Assembly (NCBI GenBank): GCA_900772415.1
Contig: CAAHEC010000055.1
Location: forward strand, 1 to 64,000
Length of the DNA stretch: 64,000 nucleotides
Direction of reading: 5' to 3'
Source of the DNA: Bacilli bacterium
GTDB taxonomy: Bacteria > Bacillota_I > Bacilli_A > RF39 > UBA660
The notes under the pieces were generated by a model. It saw only the letters and a list, made by a program, of their open reading frames with translations. It was not told the origin of the DNA and made no database searches. Positions 25,830 through 34,002 of this stretch are shown piece by piece. The position numbers were made by a program, and so were the translations under genes. Numbering within the stretch: position 1 is the stretch's first letter; each line of letters starts with the position of its first letter.

Positions 25830-25850
25830 AAGTTGGAGAATTCCAACTTT
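25829..25850 (+). terminator. Weak terminator or attenuator hairpin
   Basis: A 9-bp perfect stem AAAGTTGGA/TCCAACTTT with loop GAAT, followed by TATTT. It lies between the small-protein genes and the HExxH protein, and the weak U-tract suggests partial read-through. Confidence 0.55.
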
Positions 25851-25867
25851 TATTTATTGGAGGATAT

Positions 25868-27580
25868 ATGTCAAAAGAAAAATACAAATTATGTAAACAA
25901 TCTTTAGGAAGAAAAGTAATTGCCTTAGGTACCACCGCATCGATATTGATAGGTAGCGGGGTTTATGCTTTTTCACATTTAAAAGAAAATAATACGTGGT
26001 ACTCAGATTCTCAAGCCTCATATACATATGATTACAATCAAAATAATAAGTATGAGTCTAAAACAAATATGTCAAGTGACAGTGATAGCACGTTTGCTTA
26101 TCGCATTTCTGATAAGAAAGATGATTATAAAGAAGCAAAATATAAAGACTTTATCATTAACTTCAATTCTAAAGATTTAAACGCTTTTAAAAACTATTTA
26201 ATGTCTTTAGACTCATCATATACGTATGAAGATTTATATGATATTGATGCTGCATATAGTAAGTACAAAGAGATGAATTTTAGTTACGAAAAAAGTAGTG
26301 GACATATCATTTCATCGGACTCTTTGTATGAGATGGTAATGAAGAATAATAGAACATATTTTGAAAATGATAAGGCATATGAATCGGTTGCTTATTCAAA
26401 TTTAAGTAAAACTGATTTAAAATTAGTATGCCAAGCATTATGTCAGTCACTTCAGGAAATCATTGCTAAGAACCCTAATGTCAATGCTGACAGTATTAAC
26501 AATTTGCTGAAAACAATGAGAATATTAACTCAAAAATCATCATTTTCTAATGCTTCATATAGTGAAGATAATTTGTTACTTGTAAATATGAATCAAATAA
26601 AAAATTATGGAAAAATAAAACAAATTAATAACGCTTTTTATCAGGTTATAGATCATGAAGCGGTCCACATTGCTCAAAAATCAGCTGATGAAAATATAAA
26701 TGATCTCACCAATCAAATGGGAGTTTGCTATGAATTTGATGGATTAAAAAATAATCCTCTTTATTGGAACTGGCTTTTAGAAGCTTGGGCTGAATTACAA
26801 ATGGCTGATATTTTGAACGATAAAACTAATACTTATTCAACTCAAATTAGTTATTGCAAGTCTCTTGTTTTAATTTCTACATTGAATGAAACAATGAGTG
26901 TAGAGGACTTCAATAGCATTGCTTATAGCAAGGATATTCAAAAAATTTTTGAAGCCTTTGATGCAAAAAGTAAAGATGAACAATTTGAAATAATAAAAAT
27001 GCTGTATAGTATAGAAATTATGCAATCAAGTCCAAGTGATTTTTTTGAAACTTTTAAAAATAAATATGATATAGATTTAATTACAAACAGTAAAGAATTA
27101 GAAAATTTAAGATTATGCCTTAGAATAGATATATTAGAAACCATGACAAAAGAGTTTTATAAGTCATTAGCAACAAAGTCTTCAGATGGATTATCTTTGA
27201 ATACTATTTTTTATTTGATAAAAGTTTATGAATCGAAGGTTTTTACACATTTGCATTATAATGAAAAACAAAGAATATCAAGCGCAGTAGAATTTTTTGA
27301 TTTTTATAAGGACATTCAAGATGAGTTTTTTGAAATAATAGCAAGAAACACTAATTATAATTTTGATGAAATCGTTGAAATGTATGATGATTATTCAATG
27401 AATGTTATTGAAAATGGTGAGAAAAAAGAAAATTATTCTTTAACATCTTTACAAAAATCGACTGAAAAATTTTTTAGGGAAACCGAAGAAGAAAATTACT
27501 TTAAGGAAATCAAAAATTTAAGAGATATGCCTCAGTACTGTAAGGATAATGGTTATGTTCAAACAAACTATTTTAAATAG
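25868..27580 (+). CDS. Membrane-anchored HExxH metallopeptidase-like protein of the type VII locus
   Basis: A 570-residue protein starting at 25868 (GGAGG six bases upstream). One membrane helix near residues 16-36 (KVIALGTTASILIGSGVYAF) is followed by a large domain that would be extracellular. VIDHEAVHIAQKS places H-E-x-x-H at about 263-267, and WNWLLEAWAELQ gives Glu about 41-45 residues later, the spacing of a gluzincin third ligand. The rest is helical and unfamiliar. This supports a zinc peptidase by motif only. It is last in the type VII gene row. It could process substrates or wall, or be a structural subunit. No known EssA, EssB or EsaA resemblance is seen. Confidence 0.65.
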   Translation: MSKEKYKLCKQSLGRKVIALGTTASILIGSGVYAFSHLKENNTWYSDSQASYTYDYNQNNKYESKTNMSSDSDSTFAYRISDKKDDYKEAKYKDFIINFNSKDLNAFKNYLMSLDSSYTYEDLYDIDAAYSKYKEMNFSYEKSSGHIISSDSLYEMVMKNNRTYFENDKAYESVAYSNLSKTDLKLVCQALCQSLQEIIAKNPNVNADSINNLLKTMRILTQKSSFSNASYSEDNLLLVNMNQIKNYGKIKQINNAFYQVIDHEAVHIAQKSADENINDLTNQMGVCYEFDGLKNNPLYWNWLLEAWAELQMADILNDKTNTYSTQISYCKSLVLISTLNETMSVEDFNSIAYSKDIQKIFEAFDAKSKDEQFEIIKMLYSIEIMQSSPSDFFETFKNKYDIDLITNSKELENLRLCLRIDILETMTKEFYKSLATKSSDGLSLNTIFYLIKVYESKVFTHLHYNEKQRISSAVEFFDFYKDIQDEFFEIIARNTNYNFDEIVEMYDDYSMNVIENGEKKENYSLTSLQKSTEKFFRETEEENYFKEIKNLRDMPQYCKDNGYVQTNYFK

Positions 27581-27590
27581 TTTGTTTTTC
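27561..27590 (+). terminator. Terminator of the type VII locus
   Basis: A 13-bp near-perfect stem AAACAAACTATTT/AAATAGTTTGTTT with a T-run, overlapping the stop codon of the HExxH gene. Confidence 0.85.
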
Positions 27591-27647
27591 TTTATTCATT
27601 TTTTTAAATGTGTTAAAATATAAATATATAAAGAAAGGATAACGATA

Positions 27648-28106
27648 ATGAAAGAACAAACAAAAAAGATAATATTATTAATAGCAATATGCATAGTAAC
27701 AATTGGAATACTTGTAGTTGCTCTTAAGCTAAATGTAAATATGAAAGAAAATCTACTTTCAGAATCTAAAATAAAGGGTTATTTAACAGAAATAAATTAT
27801 GAAGAGATATCAACTCATGTTATAGAACAACCTAAATCAATAATTTATGTATCCAATAGTAGTGATATAAAGTCTAAAAATTTTGAAAAAATATTTAAAA
27901 CTGTTATAAAAAAATATAATTTAGAAAATGATATTATATACATAAATATCAATAATAAAACAATAGTTGATCCTATATATCAAAATGCACCAGAACTTAT
28001 CTTTTATAAGGATGGAAAAATATATGATATGATAGATTGTAGTACATTAAGTAATAAAGATAAAATTATTAGAGCTTTAAAGGAAAGAAGTGTAATAAGT
28101 GATTAA
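27648..28106 (+). CDS. Membrane-anchored thioredoxin-fold-like protein without CxxC
   Basis: A 152-residue protein. It has one N-terminal membrane helix (IILLIAICIVTIGILVVAL) followed by an outside domain. That domain reads QPKSIIYVSNSSDIKSKNFEKIFKTVIKKY, then IIYININ, and NAPELIFYKDGKIYDMID, which follows the strand-helix-strand and cis-proline-like layout of thioredoxin folds. The place of the C-x-x-C is taken by SNSSD, so redox activity is unlikely. GAAAGGATAAC precedes the ATG. It overlaps the start of trmL by eight bases. No specific function is proposed. Confidence 0.6.
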   Translation: MKEQTKKIILLIAICIVTIGILVVALKLNVNMKENLLSESKIKGYLTEINYEEISTHVIEQPKSIIYVSNSSDIKSKNFEKIFKTVIKKYNLENDIIYININNKTIVDPIYQNAPELIFYKDGKIYDMIDCSTLSNKDKIIRALKERSVISD

Positions 28107-28623
28107 TGTAGTTTTATTTGAACCTGAAATACCTGGTAATACTGGTAATATAATGCGTACTTGTGCTGCTACTGGAACCAAACTTCATTTAATTAAACCT
28201 CTTGGTTTTTCACTAGATGAAAGTTATATTAAAAGAAGTGGCGCTAACTATATAAAGGATTGCTCTTATACTGTTTATGGAAACTGGGACGATTTTAAAA
28301 GTAAAAATAGTGGTACTTTTTATTATTTAACAAGGTATGGAAAAAAGCCACATACTTCATTTGATTATAGTAACAAAGAAGAAAACATATATTTGGTATT
28401 TGGCAAGGAATCAAGTGGCATTCCTCTTAAAATACTAAAAGATGATTTAGAACATTGTCTTAGAATTCCTATGAATGATAAGGTAAGAGCACTTAATTTA
28501 TCTAATTGTGCTGCTATAATGGTTTATGAAGTATTAAGACAGCAAGATTATAAAGATCTTTTAAGATTTGAACCGTTTAAGGGAGAGAATTTTATAGAAA
28601 CAGGAATAGATACTAGCAAATAA
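28099..28623 (+). CDS. trmL: tRNA (cytidine(34)-2'-O)-methyltransferase
   Basis: A 174-residue SPOUT methyltransferase that modifies the wobble base of tRNA-Leu isoacceptors. It starts INVVLFEPEIPGNTGNIMRTCAATGT, has VFGKESSGIP near residue 100, and ends in the knot motif CLRIPMNDKVRALNLSNCAAIMVYEVLRQ. Length and motifs match TrmL closely. The start is GTG at 28099, inside the last codons of the preceding gene, implying translational coupling. A strong terminator overlaps the final codons. Confidence 0.95.
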   Translation: MINVVLFEPEIPGNTGNIMRTCAATGTKLHLIKPLGFSLDESYIKRSGANYIKDCSYTVYGNWDDFKSKNSGTFYYLTRYGKKPHTSFDYSNKEENIYLVFGKESSGIPLKILKDDLEHCLRIPMNDKVRALNLSNCAAIMVYEVLRQQDYKDLLRFEPFKGENFIETGIDTSK

Positions 28624-28636
28624 GCTAGTTTTTTTG
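28612..28636 (+). terminator. Terminator of trmL
   Basis: ACTAGC pairs with GCTAGT across a six-base loop and is followed by T7. Confidence 0.8.
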
Positions 28637-28647
28637 TTATGTTAACG

Positions 28648-28696
28648 AAAAAAAAGACTAGTTAATGATTTGTTTCATCAACTTTAAGTCTTTTTT
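28648..28696. terminator. Bidirectional terminator, trmL and ZnuA-like gene
   Basis: A long stem: AAAAAAGACT with AGTCTTTTTT outside, and TGAT with ATCA inside. A and T runs on both sides allow termination in either direction between the convergent genes. Confidence 0.8.
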
Positions 28697-29567
28697 ACTT
28701 GTTTACCTCAAGTTTTATTGAATTTATATTATCCCTCATAATACTTATATAATCTTTTTTATCTTTTCTATCACTGGCAGATAAAGTTGCAAGCGAATTA
28801 AGGCTTACGGTTTGAATATTATATGTATCCTTAAATTTTTTAATAGTATTATTTTCTTTTTCATTATCTTTAATAAAAATATAACTTACTTTTTTATTCG
28901 AAATTAGTTTTTTTACCTCACTTATAACTTTATCGGTTAAATTTTCATTTTCTTCTAAAGATATTACAGTAAAGCCATATTTTTCTAGATATTTAAATAC
29001 ATCATCATTTACTATAATGGTTTTATTGTTTGCATTATTAGCAACACTTTTTAACTCAGCATCTATCAAAGAAAGATTAAGTTTTAGTGTTTCATAGTTA
29101 TCATCTATTTTCTTTTTTTCTATATTTTCATTAATATATTCTTCTAATCCTTTTTTTACATTTGATGCCATCATTAAATAATTTGCAGGATTAAGCCAGC
29201 TTTCTGCGACATCACTAGTGTAACTCATACCTTTAGATGCATCTATTATTTTTATTTTTTTATTTTTATTTATCAAACTAACAGCATAATCTTTTTCTTT
29301 TTGTATTATACCATTATAAATATATAAGTCGCCCTTACTATAGTCACTTAATTGTTTATCTGTTAATTTATATTTTTTGTAATTAGTTCCATCAGGATAA
29401 ATGCTATATATAGCAACATTATCACCATAAAGATTATCCATTATATACTCAACCGGATAAACACTTGTGTATGCTGTCATTACACTTTTATTGCTTTCAG
29501 ATGTACATCCTGATAAGACAAGTAACATAACTACTATAATAGTTAGAAATTTAATTTTGTTTTTCAT
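28695..29567 (-). CDS. ZnuA-like substrate-binding lipoprotein lacking metal-binding histidines
   Basis: A 290-residue protein. A lipoprotein signal peptide (MKNKIKFLTIIVVMLLVLSGC) is followed by the ZnuA/TroA-type domain. The start at 29567 is chosen because AAAAGGAGAA precedes it. Fold landmarks are recognisable: VMTAYTSVYPVEYIMDNLYGD, ESWLNPANYLMMASNV, KYLEKYGFTVISLE. But the positions of the three His ligands are changed. YPDGTNYKKYK stands where relatives have PPG-x-x-PH, VAESWLNP where they have DPHVWL-x-P, and VNDDVFKYL where they have SHDAFGYL. It probably does not bind zinc in the usual way. No permease or ATPase gene is adjacent; yidD overlaps upstream. Confidence 0.85.
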   Translation of the reverse strand: MKNKIKFLTIIVVMLLVLSGCTSESNKSVMTAYTSVYPVEYIMDNLYGDNVAIYSIYPDGTNYKKYKLTDKQLSDYSKGDLYIYNGIIQKEKDYAVSLINKNKKIKIIDASKGMSYTSDVAESWLNPANYLMMASNVKKGLEEYINENIEKKKIDDNYETLKLNLSLIDAELKSVANNANNKTIIVNDDVFKYLEKYGFTVISLEENENLTDKVISEVKKLISNKKVSYIFIKDNEKENNTIKKFKDTYNIQTVSLNSLATLSASDRKDKKDYISIMRDNINSIKLEVNK

Positions 29568-29787
29568 TTTTATTCTCCTTTTTTGGTACTGGATCATATC
29601 CAAAGGTTCCAAGTGGACTACACCTTAATATTCTTTTAATGCTTAAGTAAGAACCTTTAAAAACTCCATAGGAATCAATAGCTTCTATTGCATATGAAGA
29701 GCATGATGGAACATGCTTACAGTAGCCATGAAATGAACCTGGAATTCTTTGATATATTTTTATTATACCTATTAATATATTTTTCAT
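29551..29787 (-). CDS. yidD: Membrane protein insertion efficiency factor YidD
   Basis: A 78-residue protein with the YidD signature KIYQRIPGSFHGYCKHVPSC, SSYAIEAIDSYGVFKG and RILRCSPLGTFGYDPVP, including the three conserved Cys. YidD aids membrane protein insertion by YidC. It is usually found in the rpmH-rnpA-yidD-yidC cluster, but here it stands apart, overlapping the ZnuA-like gene by 17 bases. The ATG at 29787 is preceded by a second ATG one codon earlier; either is possible. The C-terminus is a charged KKENKNEKQN tail. Confidence 0.95.
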   Translation of the reverse strand: MKNILIGIIKIYQRIPGSFHGYCKHVPSCSSYAIEAIDSYGVFKGSYLSIKRILRCSPLGTFGYDPVPKKENKNEKQN

Positions 29788-29899
29788 CATAAATTCATTT
29801 TATCATCTTTATAAAAAAAATGATAGAGTATATGTAAAAAAGTTTTTTAAAACTTTACGTAAAGCATTATTTTTTGACGATTTTTTTGTGCAAATTATA

Positions 29900-29970
29900 T
29901 AGACATTTTATATAGAAATATGATATTATAGTGGTAGCTAGTGGAAACTGGTGGTAGATTGTGGGGGATA
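29900..29970 (+). promoter_or_regulatory. mraZ promoter with four GTGG boxes (MraZ operator)
   Basis: TAGACA (29900-29905) and TATTAT (29924-29929) form a promoter with an 18-base spacer. Immediately downstream, GTGG occurs at 29931, 29941, 29951 and 29961, exactly 10 bases apart. MraZ of other bacteria binds repeats of this type at this helical-turn spacing upstream of its own gene, so this is the likely autoregulatory operator of the division operon. Confidence 0.88.
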
Positions 29971-29973
29971 AAT

Positions 29974-30408
29974 ATGTTCATGGGAGAATATCATCATAAT
30001 ATAGATGATAAAGCAAGAATAGTTTTACCTTCTAAGTTTCGCTTAGAACTTGGAGATACGTTTATTGTTACCCGCGGACTTGAAGGATGTTTATTCATTT
30101 ATTCTAAAAAAGAATGGGATAACATCGTTTCTAAATTAAAAACACTACCATTTACCAAAAAAGATGCAAGAGCTTTTTTAAGATTTTTTCTTTCTGGTGC
30201 AACGGAGTGTCAGACTGATAAACAAGGAAGAGTTGCAATTCCAATGCCACTTGCTACTTATGCATCTTTAAAAAAGGAATGCATAATTATTGGAGTAAAT
30301 GACAGGCTAGAAGTTTGGTCAGAGGATAAATTCCAAAGTTATTTTGAAGAAAATGAAGATAATATATCTGATCTAGCAGAAGACTTATTTTCAAATATGG
30401 AGGTTTAA
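29974..30408 (+). CDS. mraZ: Transcriptional regulator MraZ
   Basis: A 144-residue protein of two SpoVT/AbrB-like halves. The first has MFMGEYHHNIDDKARIVLPSKFR and the second has ATECQTDKQGRVAIPMPLATYA. MraZ forms rings that bind the repeats in its own promoter and usually represses the division and cell-wall cluster. The ATG at 29974 gives the standard MFMGEY start; earlier in-frame codons would run through the operator. It is the first gene of the cluster and its stop codon abuts the start of rsmH. Confidence 0.96.
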   Translation: MFMGEYHHNIDDKARIVLPSKFRLELGDTFIVTRGLEGCLFIYSKKEWDNIVSKLKTLPFTKKDARAFLRFFLSGATECQTDKQGRVAIPMPLATYASLKKECIIIGVNDRLEVWSEDKFQSYFEENEDNISDLAEDLFSNMEV

Positions 30409-31335
30409 ATGAAGCATATAAGCGTTTTATTAGAACCTACTATTTCATCTTTAAATATAAAAGAAAATGGTATTTATGTTGACTGTACTTTAGGATATGC
30501 AGGTCATTCAAGTGCAATCTTAAAAAGATTAAAAAAAGGGATGCTATATTCATTTGATCAAGACGAAGAAGCAAGAAATTATAGTGAAAACGTGTTAAAA
30601 AACATTGGAAATAACTTTGAGATAATTCCTAGTAACTTTGTTAATCTAAAAGAGGAATTAAACAAAAGAAAAGTTAAACTTGTTGATGGCATTATGTTTG
30701 ATTTGGGAGTTTCATCTCCCCAACTAGATGATGCTAGTAGGGGGTTTAGTTTTCACGAAGATGCTAAACTTGATATGAGAATGGATAGAAATAATAAATT
30801 ATCAGCATATGAAGTTGTAAATAATTATTCATATGAAGATTTATATAAAATAATAAGAGATTATGGTGAAGAAAAATATGCAAATAAAATAGCTAATGCT
30901 ATTTGTAAAAGAAGAAGTATTAAACCAATTAATACAACACTTGAATTAAGTGAAATTATATCTGATTCAGTACCGTTTAAATATAAGAGATTATCTCATC
31001 CTGCAAGACGTACATTTCAAGCTATTAGAATAGAAGTTAATAAAGAATTAAGTGTGTTACCAAAGGCTCTTAATGATGCTATAGATATGTTAAATGTAGG
31101 TGGTGTAATAGCAGTAATAACATTTCATTCTTTAGAAGATAAAATATGTAAGCAAATATTTAGTGAAAGATCAAAGACTTTAGATTTTGTTAAAAACTTA
31201 CCAGTTGTTCCTAATGAGTTTTTACCAGAACTTAAAGTATTAAAAAAAATAAAACCAAGTAAAGAAGAATTAGAAGAGAATAAAAGAGCTAGAAGTGCAA
31301 CACTTAGAGTTGCAATAAAACAAAGGAGAAAATAA
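30409..31335 (+). CDS. rsmH: 16S rRNA (cytosine(1402)-N4)-methyltransferase
   Basis: A 308-residue SAM-dependent methyltransferase (MraW/RsmH). Conserved blocks include KHISVLLEPTISSLNIKENG, DCTLGYAGHSSAIL, FDLGVSSPQLDDASRGFSF, HPARRTFQAIRIEVNKEL and ITFHSLEDKICKQ. It methylates C1402 in the decoding site of 16S rRNA. Its ATG directly follows the mraZ stop codon, and ftsL starts two bases after its own stop, so translation is probably coupled. Length and order match the Bacillus division cluster. Confidence 0.97.
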   Translation: MKHISVLLEPTISSLNIKENGIYVDCTLGYAGHSSAILKRLKKGMLYSFDQDEEARNYSENVLKNIGNNFEIIPSNFVNLKEELNKRKVKLVDGIMFDLGVSSPQLDDASRGFSFHEDAKLDMRMDRNNKLSAYEVVNNYSYEDLYKIIRDYGEEKYANKIANAICKRRSIKPINTTLELSEIISDSVPFKYKRLSHPARRTFQAIRIEVNKELSVLPKALNDAIDMLNVGGVIAVITFHSLEDKICKQIFSERSKTLDFVKNLPVVPNEFLPELKVLKKIKPSKEELEENKRARSATLRVAIKQRRK

Positions 31336-31337
31336 TT

Positions 31338-31625
31338 ATGGCAAGAAAAAGAAGAAGAAAAACTAAATTTGAAAGATCTATGATAAGTTTAACTTTTACT
31401 ACAGCTTTTTGCGTTTTTGTTTCTTTATTTTTCTTTAAGGCACAATTATCATCGGTTAATATAGAAGTTGAAAGATTAAAAAAAGATGTAACTAAACAAC
31501 AAAAAGTAAATGAAAGTTTAACCATGAAAGTAAATGAATTAGTTTCACTAGAAAATATGCAACTAGTTGCAGCAAGTAGCGGATTAGAGTATAATAATAA
31601 TAATGTTATCGTAATTCAAAAGTAA
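31338..31625 (+). CDS. ftsL: Cell division protein FtsL
   Basis: A 95-residue bitopic protein. It has a very basic cytoplasmic start (MARKRRRKTKFERS), one membrane helix (SLTFTTAFCVFVSLFFFKA, about 17-35), then a heptad-like coiled coil (VNIEVERLKKDVTKQQ, KVNESLTMKVNELVSLENMQ). FtsL sequences are poorly conserved, so the call rests on this layout and on its place between rsmH and the class B penicillin-binding protein. In the divisome it binds DivIB and FtsB-like proteins outside the membrane. Confidence 0.85.
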   Translation: MARKRRRKTKFERSMISLTFTTAFCVFVSLFFFKAQLSSVNIEVERLKKDVTKQQKVNESLTMKVNELVSLENMQLVAASSGLEYNNNNVIVIQK

Positions 31626-31648
31626 GATAGCAATAAAGGGTGAATTAT

Positions 31649-33772
31649 ATGAAAAGAGAAATATTAAATAAAAATAGAAATATAACAGCAAAACTTTTTA
31701 TTTTAATATTTTTTCTTTTTTTATTTTGTTTTATTTTAAGATTAGGATACCTTTGCTTAGCAGGAAAAGTAGATGGTATTAATTTAAAAGAATTTTCAAA
31801 TAAAAGAAATACTAAAAAAGAAACTTTATATGCATTAAGAGGAAATATATATGATATTAATGGTGATGTTTTAGCACAAACGATAAATTCTTATACTATA
31901 ATAGCTTATTTAGATGAATCTAGAGGAAAATTAAATGGTGTGTACCAATATGTTATAGATAAAGAAGATACTGCAAAAAAACTTGCAACGGTTCTTGATT
32001 TAAGAGAAGAAAAAATCTTAAGTATTTTAAATAAAAAAGCATATCAAGTAGAATTTGGATCTAAAGGTAGAGGGCTTACTGAACTTCAAAAAGAAGCTAT
32101 AGAAAATCTTAATTTATATGGTATAGATTTTATAACAACTCATAAGAGATATTATCCTAATAATAGTTTTTTATCATATGTTATAGGATATACATCATCA
32201 AGTGAAGAAAAAGATATGAACGGTTTAATGGGAATTGAGAAAGAATATAATGATGTTTTAACAGGAACTAATGGGTTTGTAGAATATCAAAAAGATCTAA
32301 ATGGTTATAAATTTCCTAATTCTAATGAAATTAGAAAAGAAAAAGTAGATGGAAATGATGTTTACCTAACAATAGATTCAAATGTTCAAATGTCATTAGA
32401 AACTGCCGTAGGTAAGGCTAAAGCTGAATCAAATGCTAACTGGATTATAGCAACAGTAATGGATGCTAAAACAGGTAAGATATTAGGTTCAGCAACAAGT
32501 CCAACTTTTAACCCAAATACAAAAGAAATATCTAATTATTTAAATCCTCTTGTCTCATATACGTATGAACCAGGCTCTGTTATGAAAACATATAGTTATA
32601 TGGCTGCAATAGAAGAAAATCCTAATTGGGATTTATACAACACTAATTGTCAAACAGGACCATATACAATAGGTGATGACGTTGTAAGTGACTGGAATAA
32701 AACAGGTTGGGGATTAATTCCTTATTCTAGAGGATATACTTTATCATCTAATACTTGTGTTGCTAATATGATAAAAAACTATTTATCTAAACAACAACTT
32801 ATGGATTTTTATAAAAAATTGGGATTTGGTTCTTTAACTAATATTGAGTTACCAAATGAATATACTGGTAAAGTTAAATTTAAATATGATGTTGAGGTAG
32901 TAAATGCTGGATTTGGACAGGGAATTACAACAACCCCAATACAACAATTAAAAGCATTAACAGCAATTGCAAATGATGGTGTTTTATTAAAACCATATAT
33001 TGTTTCAAAAACGGTAAATAGTGATACAGGAGAAGTTACTTTTAAATCAAAAGTAAAAGAAGAAGGAAAGGTAGCATCTAAACAAACAATAGAAAAGGTA
33101 AGAGATTTAATGTATTTAGTTGTAAATGCTGATTCTAGTGAAACAACAGGTAGTTCATATAAGATGGAAGGTTATGATCTTATCGGTAAGACGGGTACCG
33201 CTCAAATAGCAAACCCAAAAACTGGAAGATATTATGAAGGAAAATATGATTATATAACTTCATTTGCTGGTATGTATCCTAAAAATAATCCTAAAGTTAT
33301 TTTATATGTTGCTATGCAAAGAAGTTATAATTCTAAGGTTTTACCTGAAACTGTTAAAACAATTGTTAGAGACACTGCTAAGTATTTAGGAATATTTGAA
33401 GAAACACCAGAACTAAATAAAGAAATTTCAAGTTATAAGATAGATAATTATAAAAATAAAGAGATAAATCTAGTAAAAGAAAAACTAGATGAATTATCAG
33501 CAAATTATGTTGTCTTTGGAGATGGCGAAAAAGTAATTAATCAGTATCCTAATGAAGGCATTAAAATAAGTACAAAAGATAAAGTATTTATATTTACAAA
33601 TGATACAAAAACCGTAATGCCAAATTTAACTGGATATTCCGTTAAAGAAGCCTCTGTTATATTAGATATTCTTGGTATAAAGTATAACATGTTTGCAACA
33701 GGATATATAAATAATCAAAGTATATCACCTGGTACAGTTATGAATAATGAGATAGAAGTTGTTTTAAATTAA
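31649..33772 (+). CDS. pbpB: Class B penicillin-binding protein (PbpB/FtsI type) with PASTA domains
   Basis: A 707-residue septal peptidoglycan transpeptidase. The membrane anchor is near residues 12-33. The pedestal domain begins with LYALRGNIYDINGDVLA. The transpeptidase has the active Ser in EPGSVMK (about residue 310), SSNT, and GKTGTAQ near 515. Two PASTA repeats follow (about 605-655 and 660-707, VMPNLTGYSVKEASVILDIL). The ATG at 31649 has GGTGA upstream. In Bacillus the gene at this place is pbpB, needed for septation. A terminator and then about 17 kb of unrelated genes follow. Confidence 0.92.
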   Translation: MKREILNKNRNITAKLFILIFFLFLFCFILRLGYLCLAGKVDGINLKEFSNKRNTKKETLYALRGNIYDINGDVLAQTINSYTIIAYLDESRGKLNGVYQYVIDKEDTAKKLATVLDLREEKILSILNKKAYQVEFGSKGRGLTELQKEAIENLNLYGIDFITTHKRYYPNNSFLSYVIGYTSSSEEKDMNGLMGIEKEYNDVLTGTNGFVEYQKDLNGYKFPNSNEIRKEKVDGNDVYLTIDSNVQMSLETAVGKAKAESNANWIIATVMDAKTGKILGSATSPTFNPNTKEISNYLNPLVSYTYEPGSVMKTYSYMAAIEENPNWDLYNTNCQTGPYTIGDDVVSDWNKTGWGLIPYSRGYTLSSNTCVANMIKNYLSKQQLMDFYKKLGFGSLTNIELPNEYTGKVKFKYDVEVVNAGFGQGITTTPIQQLKALTAIANDGVLLKPYIVSKTVNSDTGEVTFKSKVKEEGKVASKQTIEKVRDLMYLVVNADSSETTGSSYKMEGYDLIGKTGTAQIANPKTGRYYEGKYDYITSFAGMYPKNNPKVILYVAMQRSYNSKVLPETVKTIVRDTAKYLGIFEETPELNKEISSYKIDNYKNKEINLVKEKLDELSANYVVFGDGEKVINQYPNEGIKISTKDKVFIFTNDTKTVMPNLTGYSVKEASVILDILGIKYNMFATGYINNQSISPGTVMNNEIEVVLN

Positions 33773-33780
33773 TAAGAAAG

Positions 33781-33812
33781 ATGAATTTGAGTTACTTAAG
33801 TTCATTTTTTTT
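33781..33812 (+). terminator. Terminator ending the first division transcript
   Basis: ATGAATTTGA pairs with TTAAGTTCAT (two G-T pairs), followed by T8. It separates pbpB from the accessory genes. Confidence 0.8.
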
Positions 33813-33920
33813 GATTTCAATTTTTATTAAAAAGAGAATATATAGTTGTTTTCTTTAAGCTTATCACTACATTTTTTTGAATGAAATTTCGACAATTTTT
33901 TCCACAATTTGACAAAAAAC

Positions 33921-33948
33921 TTGACTGGGGGGGGGTAAGTGTTATTAT
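33921..33948 (+). promoter_or_regulatory. Promoter with a nine-G spacer tract (possible phase switch)
   Basis: TTGACT (33921-33926) and TATTAT (33943-33948) are separated by 16 bases, of which the first nine (33927-33935) are all G. Such a run is exceptional in this AT-rich DNA. Slippage by one base would change the spacer to 15 or 17, altering promoter strength. The likely start site, about 33955, precedes the surface-protein gene at 34003. Confidence 0.75.
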
Positions 33949-34002
33949 AAACATGTATATAAGTATAAGAATAAAAGTTATATACAGATATAAGGAGGAA
34001 AA

